NCBI GenBank assembly: GCA_026545765.1
Contig: CM048839.1
Coordinates: 49,522,677-49,586,676 of the forward strand
Direction of reading: 5' to 3'
Origin: Plantago major
Taxonomy: Eukaryota > Streptophyta > Magnoliopsida > Lamiales > Plantaginaceae
DNA length: 64,000 bases
Shown: positions 23,543 through 34,734 of the stretch, in pieces
Numbering within the stretch: position 1 is the stretch's first letter
Layout of the letters: each line of letters opens with the position of its first letter
Position numbers and translations under genes: made by a program
Notes under the pieces: generated by a model
Database searches by the model: none
Told to the model about the DNA's origin: nothing
The model's input: the letters and a program-made list of their open reading frames with translations, nothing else

Positions 23543-23940
23543 TATCTTGTTTCATCTGAATATAAATTAGTTTGCCTTCTCTTTCTCATGTGTGTATGTC
23601 TGAGGCGGAGTAGAAAAACATAGAGGTAGATATGAAAGTTGATGTGGGAGGGTTTGTAGCTATCCATCTCTTCATAAGTTGGGTTGTTGGCCGTGTCTGG
23701 GGAACAAGTCGATGAATGACTAAGTTAATTGAATCTTCAGCTATGAGACACAGGAAGGGTCAGGTCCAAGCAGAATGTGCAGACATTGCTTCAACGGAAA
23801 CTAGTTACATTTCGTTGGATTATACATGCATGAAGTGGTTGTCTCTAGAGAAAAGCGTTTGAACTAGTTACATGAATTCATTTAGATGCATAGCCTGCTA
23901 TTCAGTTTTACTAGTATATTAATGAGATTCCCATATTTTT

Positions 23941-24077
23941 ATGGCAAACTTTTCCAGAAAAAAAAGGAAGCTTGGAAGTTCACTATTAATTTTGGGAACT
24001 TGTGGTGGTGGTGATGTTCTGGCATTGGATGTTTCTGCTGGCCAGTTGAAATGGAGAGTTAGAAACTGCCATCCAGG
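23941..24077 (+). pseudogene. orphan exon resembling a WD-repeat protein (WDR43/UTP5-like), copy 1
   Basis: An open stretch from ATG at 23,941 encodes a basic start (MANFSRKKRKLG) and then a WD-type blade, LGTCGGGDVLALDVSAGQLK and NCHPG. It ends at CCAGG followed by GT, a possible splice donor at 24,078. The string is close to what I recall from plant homologues of the small-subunit processome protein WDR43/UTP5, but I found no other exons nearby. It is best read as a captured or left-over gene fragment. Confidence 0.5.
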
Positions 24078-24903
24078 GTCAGATCTCTCGCCTTGTTTGT
24101 ATATGTTGTTGGCTTAAATTTAACATGGTGATATGTTTCGTGCAACTTATGCCAAGTGAATGCTTTTAATGAAAAATGACTTGTTGTATGCCAAGATTCT
24201 AGTTGAATGCAGCCATATGCATCTAAGTAGCTCAATTCTTTGAATGCTAGTAGCCGTTGTTAGCTTATTGTGCAAAACACACGTTATGGTTTTGGTCTTT
24301 ATGTTTCTTTTTTGCGGAGCATGGCATTTAGTAACTTGAAAAAGTAGGAATTAATGTGGTTATAGCAAAGTGTGTGGCAATCATATTTGGTATATTTGTG
24401 ATATTGATAAGGGCTGTTTTCCGTGTAATAGATCAATGTTGGTAAATAGATACCGTACTTCTGCCCAATACTACTTGTTTCTAGAAAACAGGAACTAGTT
24501 GCGACTGAATTCACTGATATGAATACATGATAACTATCACACCAGTACACCACTAAACTAGAATGTAAAAAGCCTGTAAGGAAAGGACAAGTTCGGGCGT
24601 TCCTTAGTTACTCCCTTAATTAGGAATATTTTTTTAATAATTATATTTATTTTTATATTGAAGGAATAAGCAGCTAGAATGGACTACCTTTTATTTGGAT
24701 GCTCCACAATAAAATAAATTAATATTGTAGGTGCCTGAATGAGTTATCTCACTGTGGAGGAATATGAGACAAATGCTGTCTAGTGTCTACCACTTACAAG
24801 CTAGGAATCTAAGCATCCTTCAATCATCAAAACAAACTCATCTCCAATAATTATTATACACAAAAGAATTCAGAGTTTACTTGAGCAAACATGCTTTTGC
24901 CCT
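24078..24903. other. AT-rich stretch downstream of the WD exon, no gene seen
   Basis: No coding region is supported; the minus ORF 24,299-24,553 resembles nothing I know. The part next to 24,903 is the 3' flank of the HIPP gene. Confidence 0.45.
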
Positions 24904-26542
24904 TTAGACTATTGTACATGCGTTTGGATTTTCCTCACTAAACATTGATGTAACATTGCCATTTCCTTGGTTTCCATTGTAATACTCCTGATTGAAGTTA
25001 TCCGCTCTAAAATAAGGCGAGTAATAACTCGGCGGAGTTGGGGAACCATAATGTGGGTTAAAACTTGGTGGAGGCCGGGAATATGCATATTCAGCCGTGT
25101 AAGGTGATGGCCTGTATTTGTTGTAGTTGTACTCCCGTGTTTCTGCAGGGTTTGGTGATGGCCTGTATGTGTTGTTGATGTACTCCCGTGTCTCTGTAGG
25201 GCGTGTTTCTACAGGGCCCGGTGATGGTCTATATGTGTTGTTGCTGTACTCCCGCATCTCTGTAGGCCGTGTTTCTATAGGGCCTGGTGATGGTCTGTAT
25301 GTGTTACTGTACTGCCGTGTCTCTGTAGGGCGTGTTTCTATAGGAGCTGACTGTGGTCTGTATCTAATGTTATTGTACTCCTGCGTCTCTGTAGGTCTTG
25401 TCTCTATGGGGCTCGGTGATGGTCTGTATGTATTGTAGTTGTACTCCCGTGACTCTCTAGGCTCGGAATCAACCTGTCTTCCATAGTTTGTGTTATAACT
25501 TGGTGGAGGTCGAGGATATGCATATTCTGTGACATAGGCTGATGGCTTGTAGGTGTTGTAGTTGTGACTCACTGAAATCGGTTGAGGTGGTTGAGGAGAC
25601 TCCTCCCTAAATCTTGGAACCCCGGGGTGTGCCCAGGGTCCAGTGCGATCCTCAGATGGTTCTGGTTGTTGAGGTGGCTCCCTTCTAAATGTCGAAACTC
25701 TAGGGGGTGCCCATGTTCTGTTGTATGCTCTGGGTGTTTCAGGTGGTTGGGGAGGCGCCTGTCTATGTCTTGGATCTTCAGGATGGGTCCACGGTCCACC
25801 GTACCCTTGGTAAACATTTTGATTATAGGCGTATCCGTGGTCTGGCGGGTAGTGATATACAACATGAACTTCTCCACCGTTCGTTGGTATAGACGGTTGG
25901 CTATGATTCGTGGTGGCACCAGTTGACTCGGGCGAGGGATTTGGCTCGTGTGGTGGATTTTCAGTTGGAGGTGGTTCATTTGGTGGATCTTGCGTTGGCA
26001 CTTGCTCTGTTTGTTGTGGTTCCGCAGCTTGGTTGGTGGTGGTCTCTGATGGTGGTGCTCCTCCCTCCGGGCTCCCGTCTTCTGGTGGTGCTTCTGATTT
26101 TTGATCTGCTGATTGCTCAGATTGTTCTGAATGCAAACAAATCACCGCACTTTTTCTTGTCTTCTTAATGGCCTTAATTATTTTGTCCGGATCCGCCCAC
26201 CCGACTATTGTTAATTTTTGCTGAGGGAAATCGACGTAGAGCTCTGTTATACCTGCAGCCAGGCAAGTTGCAATCTTGTAGTAAGAATGATGCTCTTTTG
26301 AAACTAGGTAAAAACGTTCATGTAGCGTTGGTGCTTACCAATGATGCCATGTAAAGCCTTCTTGATCTTCTGAACGCATCCCTTACAGTCCATCCGGACC
26401 TTGATCTCCGTGACTCGAGGTCTCTGTGATTTAGTGAAAGATCAATTACTAGACATGTAGAACGAAAATGATTCTATACAGCTTAACTAAAATGCAAGTG
26501 TTGATTGATGCATACAAAACATACCTCTGGTTGAGAAGCCAT
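24904..26542 (-). CDS. heavy metal-associated isoprenylated plant protein (HIPP), three exons, copy 1
   Basis: Exons are 26,525-26,542 (MASQPE, donor GTATGT), 26,339-26,423 (acceptor CACAG, donor GTAAGC) and 24,904-26,252 (acceptor CTGCAG), giving 483 residues. The N-terminal HMA domain (about 8-75) has the metal-binding MDCKGC motif with Cys19 and Cys22 and the family strings CVQKIKKALHGI, DFPQQKLTIVGWADPDK and IIKAIKKTRK. A long Pro/Glu/Gln-rich region follows, then about six tandem repeats of roughly 20 residues around YRPSP and ETRPTE, then a Tyr/Asn-rich tail. The last four residues CTIV form a CaaX farnesylation box, so membrane or nuclear association is expected. HIPPs bind metals and act in metal or stress responses. 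All splice sites are consistent and no break is seen; this is the only fully intact gene in the window. Confidence 0.9.
25120..25450 (-). repeat. coding tandem repeats in the HIPP gene, copy 1
   Basis: The minus strand carries about six units of 51-66 bp, each encoding a variant of NTYRPSPGPIETRPTETRE. Units differ by a few residues and by small in-frame length changes, so reading frame is kept. This is typical of an expanding low-complexity linker. Confidence 0.8.
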
Positions 26543-27244
26543 TGAGGAATATAATGAAAGGAAGTAGAAGAGAATTAAGGAAGCTGTTTTTGTATAATGG
26601 TGGAATGAGAGGGAATGGAGAATCAAATATATGGGAAGCATATGTGCATGGAAATGGAATATTGAAAAGTAAATGAATTGTGGGACATGTAACGAATCTC
26701 ACTCTTTCCAATTTTTGTCTTGCGGTGTTTTACTTTCCTAGCTAATTGTAAATAGATAGGATTGATTTTACATTCGAATTCGATTATCCTGTGCGTGCGT
26801 GCGTGTGTTTATTGAATTTTAGATGAATATCAACTTAAAAATAAATTAATATGAGATGGGTTGCTCTCAATACTCGTAATGGATGGTTTCCAAATGTGTC
26901 CGAGAGTAGGCCATCACATTCACATGATCACATCTATGAGAAGTACTACCAGATTAGAACGACATTCATTCGGAACCACCGTTGTCCGAGATTGTGATGG
27001 TCATACGCCTCCCTGCTTCGTGACACGTGTTCGAATGCTGATGGAGAGACATGATACCGAATTTGTGGAGAATCGTCCTCTAGACGTGACCTATAAACAT
27101 TAAAATCTTAAGTGACTAAGTTAAATAATTAAGACATGGCTAGCTTATAAGTCATTTAGTTTAAACAGATTTGTTTAAGACAGACTAGCCAAATAGACTA
27201 AAGGAGCATTGTGACCGAGAGTAATACTTGGGCAGATCTATACC
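26543..27244. other. HIPP upstream region and unique sequence
   Basis: Holds the presumed HIPP promoter. On the minus strand a weak TATA-like CATATATTTG lies near 26,627, about 85 bp above the start. A short (GTGC)n-like run TGCGTGCGTGCGTGTG lies near 26,791. The plus ORF 26,861-27,103 has no recognisable family. Confidence 0.4.
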
Positions 27245-27247
27245 TTA

Positions 27248-28066
27248 GAGCAGCTCCACCAGCAGTAATGGTGGAAGCAATGACCAGTGATTGATTTTTG
27301 CTTTTTTTTTCTTTTCTCTTTTGTTTTAATTGTTTGTTGTTTTTCTAAATTTCTTCCCTTTAAACTTCTCTTCTGTTTTTCTAAAATTTTAACTAAATTA
27401 TTTCTTTTATTTTATTGCCTTGTTTTTTTAATTATTGAAACTAAAATTACAAGTAATATATTGTTTTCAAATTTCATTATTACAAATATGATAATAATAT
27501 TCGTAGCAATATAAAATGTAATTATACATTACTTCTAAAATTTAAAAGACATATTATTTGAATTTAAAATCACACTTGTAGAAAAGAAAATACAGACACT
27601 AAAAACATAAAAACGCACTTGCAAAATGTAAACTAGATTAATGACCCATCCTTACGATTTTCCCATACGTGCTCGAAAATATATTCATAGCAATATAAAA
27701 TGTAATTATACATTACTTCTAAAATTTAAAAGACATATTATTTGAATTTAAAATCTCAAGTATTGTACTTTTTATAAAGTAATGTAATTTTTATTTTCAA
27801 ATAATATATTTAAAAAATATTAGTGAGATTTTGTTATAATTAATTAATAACATTTAAAATCAATTCAAGAATAAAGTTTAAAAGGAAATGAGAAAAGAAA
27901 ATGAAATGAATAATTAAATTTGAAAGAAATGTTAAAAGATAATAGATTTTGGGCCTCACTGTTGAAGTAGAGAATTGTGAAGAGTTGCAAAGTGAGTTGC
28001 AGTGAGTGGAATGCTGACGTGGCGGAGAGAGTGGGTTGCAGAAAGTTGCAACTGCTGGAGATGACC
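27248..28066. mobile_element. non-autonomous PIF/Harbinger-like element, copy 1
   Basis: The ends are imperfectly inverted (GAGCAGCTCCACCAGC at left; GGTCATCTCCAGC at the right read on the other strand) and flanked by TTA on both sides (27,245-27,247 and 28,067-28,069), the Harbinger target. The interior is very AT-rich, codes for nothing, and holds a direct repeat of about 75 bp (27,498-27,575 and 27,682-27,758, starting ATTCGTAGCAATATAAAATG and its variant). The assignment rests on termini only. Confidence 0.55.
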
Positions 28067-28069
28067 TTA

Positions 28070-29099
28070 TACCATAAGGTAAAATTTACATGATACAATA
28101 TTTAAAATAAACTGCCTAAATCCTACCAGTTCACTTGAGTAAAACTAAAATTATTGATTCAGCCACCAAAGGAGAAAACAAAAAATCCACGAACCTACAT
28201 CAATTCTTGTTGGTGTTTGAGTTCGATTAATGTAGCTAGACCTTTTTTCTTTTCTTTTTTTCCCTTCTTCTTTCTGTAAGTTAAGTGTCCCGTGTCTGGG
28301 TTCAAACCCTAAACAAATAATATGTTTAGAGATCAAGTAGAATACTGCTTTAATTATCTACTAAAAATGGAGAAATATAGTTCACATTTTGTCCATTTCA
28401 AATTGACACTTTGAAGGTGACCGTCTTTGACCATAACCCTAAAGATGAGTAAGTCTCCTAAAAGACATGCTTTGGATAGAGACCTAGAAATATAGTTTCT
28501 AATATTACATATTAACAACAAACTAAAAGTTACTTGCTAAAAATCACCCCAATCCAAAGGCTAGCAATTGTGGATCGGGTCGGAATAGTTATACGGGTTG
28601 AGTATAAATGTACCATATAACCCACACACAAACCAGCTCAATCATTCTTCACCCACAAAAACCTGCAAAAAATTCTCTCTCTACCCAAAAACCTGCAAAA
28701 ATTATCTCTCTACCCAAAAACCTTCCAACTAGCTCGATTCGAGCTGCAAATTCAGTGAATCTGAATGCTAAGCTACTAAATCATCACGAAACTCCACAAA
28801 AATCAACAAAACACAAGGTGCACATTGTCTCGGCTCCAAAACTAACACGATTCTACTCGATTCAAGCTCAAAACTCGAGAATCGAGCTCCAAATACGACA
28901 TGATCGATCACCAAAAGCTTCCAAACCACATAGATTTGAAAAACCAGGTTTGAAAATTGTAGATCTAGAATTATTCATCTATATTTGTGTGTTTTGATTG
29001 TAGCTCATTGTTGATGTTGTTGTTTATACATTCACTACGTGTAATCGTGCTTGCATAAGAATCGGACCGTGTTTTCATTCAAAATCAGACCCCCATCAT
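28070..29099 (+). other. stretch with a leader-like ORF, function unknown
   Basis: A TATA-like GAGTATAAATG at about 28,599 precedes a plus ORF 28,608-28,997 (129 residues), rich in Lys, Pro, Ser and Asn, with an internal repeat (TCTCTCTACCCAAAAACCTG-like units near 28,675 and 28,705). It has no recognisable domain. CT-rich units of this kind are more like an untranslated leader than a protein. It may be the start of an unrecognised element that includes the repeat tract at 29,100-30,790. Confidence 0.35.
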
Positions 29100-30790
29100 G
29101 AACTCAAATCTGAAAAAAATAAGGTATAGAACGTTTCTATGTTATTTCGTATATGTGCTATGCTCTCAACAATATTACCCATGTTCTCTGTAATATGTCT
29201 TATATTTTCATTCAAAATATGACAGTCGTTTTGTGCTATGTTTTTTACAATATTATTTCGAGTTCTGTTTTTTGTTGTATTTTCCTATGTTCTTACGTAT
29301 ATGTACTATGTTCTCACCAATATGCTCTATGTTTTCAGCAATATCCACTATGTTTCTATGAAATAGTTAATCTGTCCATCTATAATTTCATGTTTTGATT
29401 AAGTATTGATTGTAACTCAATGTTGTTGTTGTAGTTTATTCATTCACAATGTGTAATCATGCTTACATAAGGGTTGGACGATGTTTTCATTTGAAATCTG
29501 ACCTCAATTATTAACTCATATATGGAATAATGGAAAAATCAGGTTTGCAACGTTTCTATGTTCTCAACAATATTACCTATGTTCTCTGGAATATTTCCTA
29601 TGTTTTCACTCAAAACCTGACAGTCGTTTTGTACTATGTTTTTTGACAATATTAGTTTGAATTCTAGTTTTTATTCTATTTCCTATGTTCTTACGTATAT
29701 GTACTATCTTCTCACCAATATACTTTATGTTCTCAACAATACCCACTATGTTTGCTATGAAAATAGTTGCTATGTCCATGTGAAAATAGTTTTTACAGCG
29801 TAAGCATGTTCTCTACCATTTTGCCTATGTTCTATGTAATATTCACTATATTTGCTATGAAATAGCTGCTATATCCATATGAAAATCTTATATGTAGTGT
29901 AATCCATGTTTTATACAATTTTCACCATGTTTCTTGCAATATGCCTCATGCTTGCCATGTAGCAGTTGCTTTATCAACATAAAGTCTATATTCCATGTTT
30001 TCTACAATGCGCCCCATACTTGTTATGAGTAGTTGCTCTGCCGACATGGAAATCTTATGATCTTACAATTATAGTCTATATTCTTACTAAAAGCATCTAT
30101 GTTCCTACTAATTTTACAATTTCTATTGAATCTTACGTTTTTTCAATTATAGCCTATGTTCTTACTAAAATCATTTATGTTCCAACTAAAATCATCTATG
30201 TTCCTACTAAACTCACGATTTCTCCTGAAACTCATGTTATTACGATTATAGAGTATGTTCTTACTAAATTTTTCTATGTTCCTACTAAAATCACAAATTC
30301 TCTTGAAAAATATGCTCTTGAGATTATAGTCTATATATGTTCTCAGTAAAATCATCTATGTTCTTACTAAAAATATCTATGTTGTTATCAGAAACAACAA
30401 AGAGGATGGGACTATGGGCTTGAAGTCGGAACTGAATATCAAGACATGCTCCAAAATGATATACTATTAGCACAAACAAACTCCAAATGTATATATTTAC
30501 TAAGAATTGTTTCACTTGTATATTTTCATATATAGTATATTTCAAGTGTATTGAAAATAAAATATTTCAACATTTATGTATTTGGTGTTTTATGCATTAT
30601 AATGTACTAATATGTTTAAAAATTATTCTCAACAATACCTTATATGTTCTCTGCAAAATTGTCTATGTTCCCATGAATAATATCAATGGTCTTAAAGCAT
30701 TTATTCCTAGCAAAAAAAAAAAAAAAAAAAAAAACCATGTTCCTAGCGATATCATCTATGTTCCCAAGAAAATTATCTATGTTCTTAACT
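29100..30790 (+). repeat. degenerate short-period repeat built on CTATGTTC, copy 1
   Basis: The motif CTATGTTC or CATGTTTTC recurs dozens of times, separated by AT-rich spacers such as TTACTAAAATCAT and TCAACAATATTAC, with a loose period near 20 bp that doubles in places. The spacing is irregular and both motif and spacer drift, so it is an old minisatellite-like array rather than a CRISPR array. It ends in a poly-A run at 30,714-30,734. Confidence 0.7.
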
Positions 30791-32299
30791 CAAATCCGGG
30801 TGGCCGGGTTGGTTGACCCGAATCTGGATCCGGTTCAGCCTTGGTCCAAATCCGGTTCAGTTGACCTGGACCCGGATTGGGTCCAAACCCGGGTCGGTCG
30901 CTTGACCCGGATCCACTAAAATATGATGGTTTAGTTGTTTGGTTGGTAAATTGCAAAATAGACCCAGTCTCTAGATAAGTTAAGAGACCGTCTCTCCTGA
31001 AACTTTGTGTTTTTTTCACTGGGTACACAAATATATATTGGCTGCTTATAAGGTAAAATTATGTCAATATGCTTATTAACTTATTAGTGGAATTGAGAAT
31101 AATATAAACGGAATAGAGCTATGTGATTTTGTAAACAAAACGTGTAGAATCAATCCCTTGAAAACTATACTATCAAATATCAATGTTCATAGTAAAGCAT
31201 TTTACCCTAACATTACATGTTCATTTAAGGGGTATCCAAACCGACCAAGAAAAAAGAAATTTGACATTGCGATAGCACAAGATAGAAAGTACATGACCCA
31301 ATGGTCAAAGCCAAAAAAATGTAAAAGAAGCTTTGTAAGAGAAGGATATCCACAAACTATGGAATAATTTGTTGCCACCAAAAAATATCACTAAAGTTTG
31401 TTTAAATGAAGAGAAATTGTCCTTGTGTTGTATATATTTCTGGTTTTCTTAGTAAAAGAAACAAACGAATAATAACACCTCCATTTTAAGCCCATAAAGA
31501 TTGATGGAGACTCAAGATTCTCATTCGATCACCAAAAAAGAGCTAGCTATTGGTAGCCAGCAAATGGAATCAATTTGTCATTAGGAAGATCATCACTACT
31601 TTCGTGCTGGATAGAAATAAGCTAAGAAGAACTAATACGTGAATAAATACAATATGAATACGAAATGCGACAAATTTCAAAATATTAAAATACAAATACG
31701 TTAAAAATTCGGTTGAGTATCTATTTATTTGTTTACATTTATTTTTATACTATGATGATATGAACTCCTTATATTGCTGGATTAGGACTCCATATTTATT
31801 CAAACTATTTGACAAATCAAGACTCTTTTGCACTTTGCCTATTTTGTTAAAATATGATGTGTCTTGTTGACATAAAACTCTTTCAATATCAATCTTATCC
31901 AGGAAGTCTGACATAATACATTTTTTCAGCGTATTTACAAGTATGCGTATGACATATGTATTTACCGGAAATACTGTGGTGATGAAACGTATTCATGCTT
32001 CCTTAAATATAAGTGCCCTAGAGTTTTATTTCTCCTCTTCATGTTAATACATGCTCAGACTTGGGGAAGGAAATTGACCGGGGTTCGTGAGGCCCAACAT
32101 TGGCCGGGATGTTTTTAAAGTCAGAGGCCTGTCCTATAGCCGGAAATGGACCTGGGCTTATGTCCTACCTAGGTTTGTCAAAATCGGTCTGGCTCACTAT
32201 TCACTTTTTTTCATTCCTCTCTTTATATGTTATGCATATTTATTTATAGGGTTATTTACATAAAGACCTCTGGTATAATGCTCGGATTACCTTTTCAAC
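30790..32299. other. intergenic stretch without supported gene
   Basis: It starts with a GC-rich low-complexity block (30,790-30,913) made of variants of GACCCGGAT and GGTCCAAATCCGG. A short palindromic run AGAGACCGTCTCT near 30,982 follows. The plus ORF 31,158-31,367 (69 residues, Lys/Arg-rich) resembles no family I can name. The rest is AT-rich. Confidence 0.45.
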
Positions 32300-32307
32300 C
32301 CCTGTAT

Positions 32308-33356
32308 TAGGGGTATACATAAAAAATAACCGACCGCCCCGCCCGCCAACTACCCGCCGTTGACGGTTAGTGTTTCTACCAAAAACTGCCCGCGGTTAAA
32401 AATTTGTCACCCGCCTTTAGGCCGGTGGGTGGCGGTTGGGCGATTGGCAACCGCCAACCCACCCGACCCACCCAACTGTATATGCATATACGTATTTTAT
32501 TTTTTTTTAACATAATAGATTAACAATACTATAGGCAATGCTTTTCGAGGCACAATTTCAGGTATTACTCCTCTTTCTAGGCAATTTTTTCTACCCTTTT
32601 CTTATTTACTTAGATTGAATTATGTTATGTTAGTTCCATATTCAGCAACACACTCTTCTTATGAGACTGGTTTGTAACCTTGAAGTGACTGGTTGCTACT
32701 TAATTTATGCAGAAACTCCATTTCAGCTCATAATCTCATCAATTAGCTTGAGATCATGCATATAACTGATGCCACAACTGTTTTGTTTGTTCCTGCCTCA
32801 TCTAGTTTTTTGAACTTTAATCCACAATTACATAAATTTTTAAGTTTGTTAGTATGTCTCTTGCTGCAAGATCTCACTTGCATATCTCTCTAGTATTGTA
32901 TGATTGGATTTGCATATCTCTTAGCTTTGAATTGTTTCTTCCTTTTTTTTTTTTTTCCCCCGATTGCTTAGCATTTTCCATCAGAGGGCGGAGGGAATAT
33001 TGTTTTGCTTCTTGGCATTAGTTTGCAATCTTAATTTTTGTGATGACTTCGTAATTTAAATACTCATGGACTTATATTTGAAATTGTATTTGGAATTTAT
33101 GTACCTAAACTACTTGTATTAAAACTTCGAATTATGTTATATTTGCCTTATTGTTGCAGGTGAGTTAATTGAGCTTATGAAGTCTAATGTCTCTTTCTTT
33201 AATGCGTCATATATGTCCTTGTTTTGATGTGTTAAATCGCTAATCCGCCCGCGGCTATTGAGAGAAAATCCCACCCACCGCGGTTAATGATTTGGCTTAC
33301 CCGCCATAGGCAGGTCGGTTAGAACTTTGGTAAATAACCGCCCGCGTACACCCCTA
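32308..33356. mobile_element. non-autonomous hAT-like element, copy 1
   Basis: The 1,049-bp insert begins TAGGGGTATAC and ends with GTACACCCCTA, an inverted pair. It is flanked by a perfect 8-bp duplication CCCTGTAT (32,300-32,307 and 33,357-33,364), the hAT target length. Subterminal regions are rich in ACCCGCC and CCGCGG motifs on both sides, as hAT transposase-binding regions often are. There is no transposase ORF. Confidence 0.78.
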
Positions 33357-33364
33357 CCCTGTAT

Positions 33365-34147
33365 AAGTAGCCTCTTCTATCTTCTTACATTCTGACTCCT
33401 TGCCATTTAGACTTTCACATTCAAATTCAAACCCCTGGAGCAGATTTGGTTGTTAAGTCAACTAAAATAAGAAAAAGTCAACAAGAATATATAATGACGT
33501 CATAATAATGATTTCATAACCCCCACTCCGCGCCCGACGCCCTCTTAAATTGTTTCTTTGAAACCCCCTGATAGAAAATAAAATGAATTGATGTGAACTC
33601 CTTCATCCACCCCTTTCAATCCAAAGTCATCTCAACTAAAAAGCCATCTCCTTTGTCTTGACTCGTCTCTTCTACTCCTCATCCAATCATCCTCACCCCA
33701 ACATTCCTTCCCTAGTTCACCATCTTCCTCAGTTCGACGTTGCTAATAGTAATTCACATTTCTTACCATTCTCATTTGATTGAGTTCACCCAACAAAATA
33801 TTCACTCACAAAATGATGAAACTGAGTCAGGAGTAATGGATAATGAATAGGTTCATGGTTTCCAATGGCAGTGAGATTGGAAAGATGGTTTGCATTTGGC
33901 CGAAAATACTCAGATTGAATGGGAAGTGGAATCAATGACGATGTTTGGAGCATTGCTTGTTGTAATCTTGGGATTTCGGATTGTTCGACAATTTGTTCTT
34001 CACTATATTTGATTTCTGAAACATGTCACGATATTTTGAGAAAAGAAGAAACCGAAGATAGCAATTTTTTTCAAATTTCTTTCAGGCGGTTTCAAAGTAG
34101 CATTAACCGGGGTTTATGACATCATCAATGACGTCATATATCTTTAG
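33365..34147. other. unique stretch before the copia element
   Basis: No gene is supported. The plus ORF 33,919-34,119 has no recognisable domain. Two TGACGTCAT palindromes (near 33,494 and 34,129) are noted; their role is unknown. Confidence 0.4.
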
Positions 34148-34687
34148 TGTGAAGCCGGTTAGCTTAATATTAAAGGAAGTAATGAAACATGGTATACTAA
34201 AAACACTGATGATGAGAATTAATGCTGTGTGGTGTGGTGTAGCGAAAAACACTGGAATAACACTGAAGACACAGGACAGTTAGAAGTCGAATCTAACTTG
34301 GTTTTCTTTTGCTTAGTGATCAAGAATTCGTTTCTTATTAGGAGTGGAATTCGAATCTTGCTAGGAAAAGGAATGTATGTTGATTTCTCTAGTATATATA
34401 CACATGTAGGTACTAGAATAAATCGATGAGAACATGGAGATAATACATTGAGATTTCTTGAGAGAAACACGGTGAGGAATAGAGAACGGAGCTCGATATA
34501 GCTTGATAAGTTTGGTTGATTCCTTGTAAACTGCGTTTTGGTTCTTGGTTAATAGAAATCTTGGTTATCCCGTGGACGTAGACAATTGTCGAACCACGTT
34601 AAATCTTATGTTTGTGTTTATTTTCTTGCGTTTATTTATTGGTTGGTTTGGAGTTTATTGGATTGAATTGGATTGATTTGATTAACA
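34148..34687 (+). repeat. 5' LTR of the copia element
   Basis: Starts TGTGAAGCCGG and ends TTGATTAACA. It carries a TATA box TATATATA at 34,393-34,400. It differs from the 3' LTR at roughly a dozen sites by eye, most of them G/A or C/T transitions, which suggests an insertion that is not very recent. Confidence 0.9.
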
Positions 34688-34734
34688 ATTGGCGCCGTCT
34701 GTGGGAAGAGAATCAACTGGTATCTATTCATCAA

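Noticed and set aside
25127..25438. 103-residue plus-strand ORF with VLLYSRVSVGRVS repeats
   Set aside because: It is the antisense reading of the HIPP coding repeats; the minus strand has splice sites, an HMA domain and a CaaX box.
28608..28997. 129-residue plus ORF as a real gene
   Set aside because: Repetitive CT/AC-rich leader-like composition, no domain, and no splice or family support; described only as part of an unexplained stretch.
29100..30790. CRISPR-like array
   Set aside because: Repeats are degenerate, spacers are not unique fixed-length sequences, and the surroundings are plant nuclear DNA.
31158..31367. 69-residue Lys/Arg-rich plus ORF, conserved in both copies
   Set aside because: Too short, no domain, and conservation is explained by the duplication being recent.
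34219..34470. 83-residue minus ORF found twice (also 38,997-39,248)
   Set aside because: It lies inside the copia LTRs and repeats only because the LTRs do.
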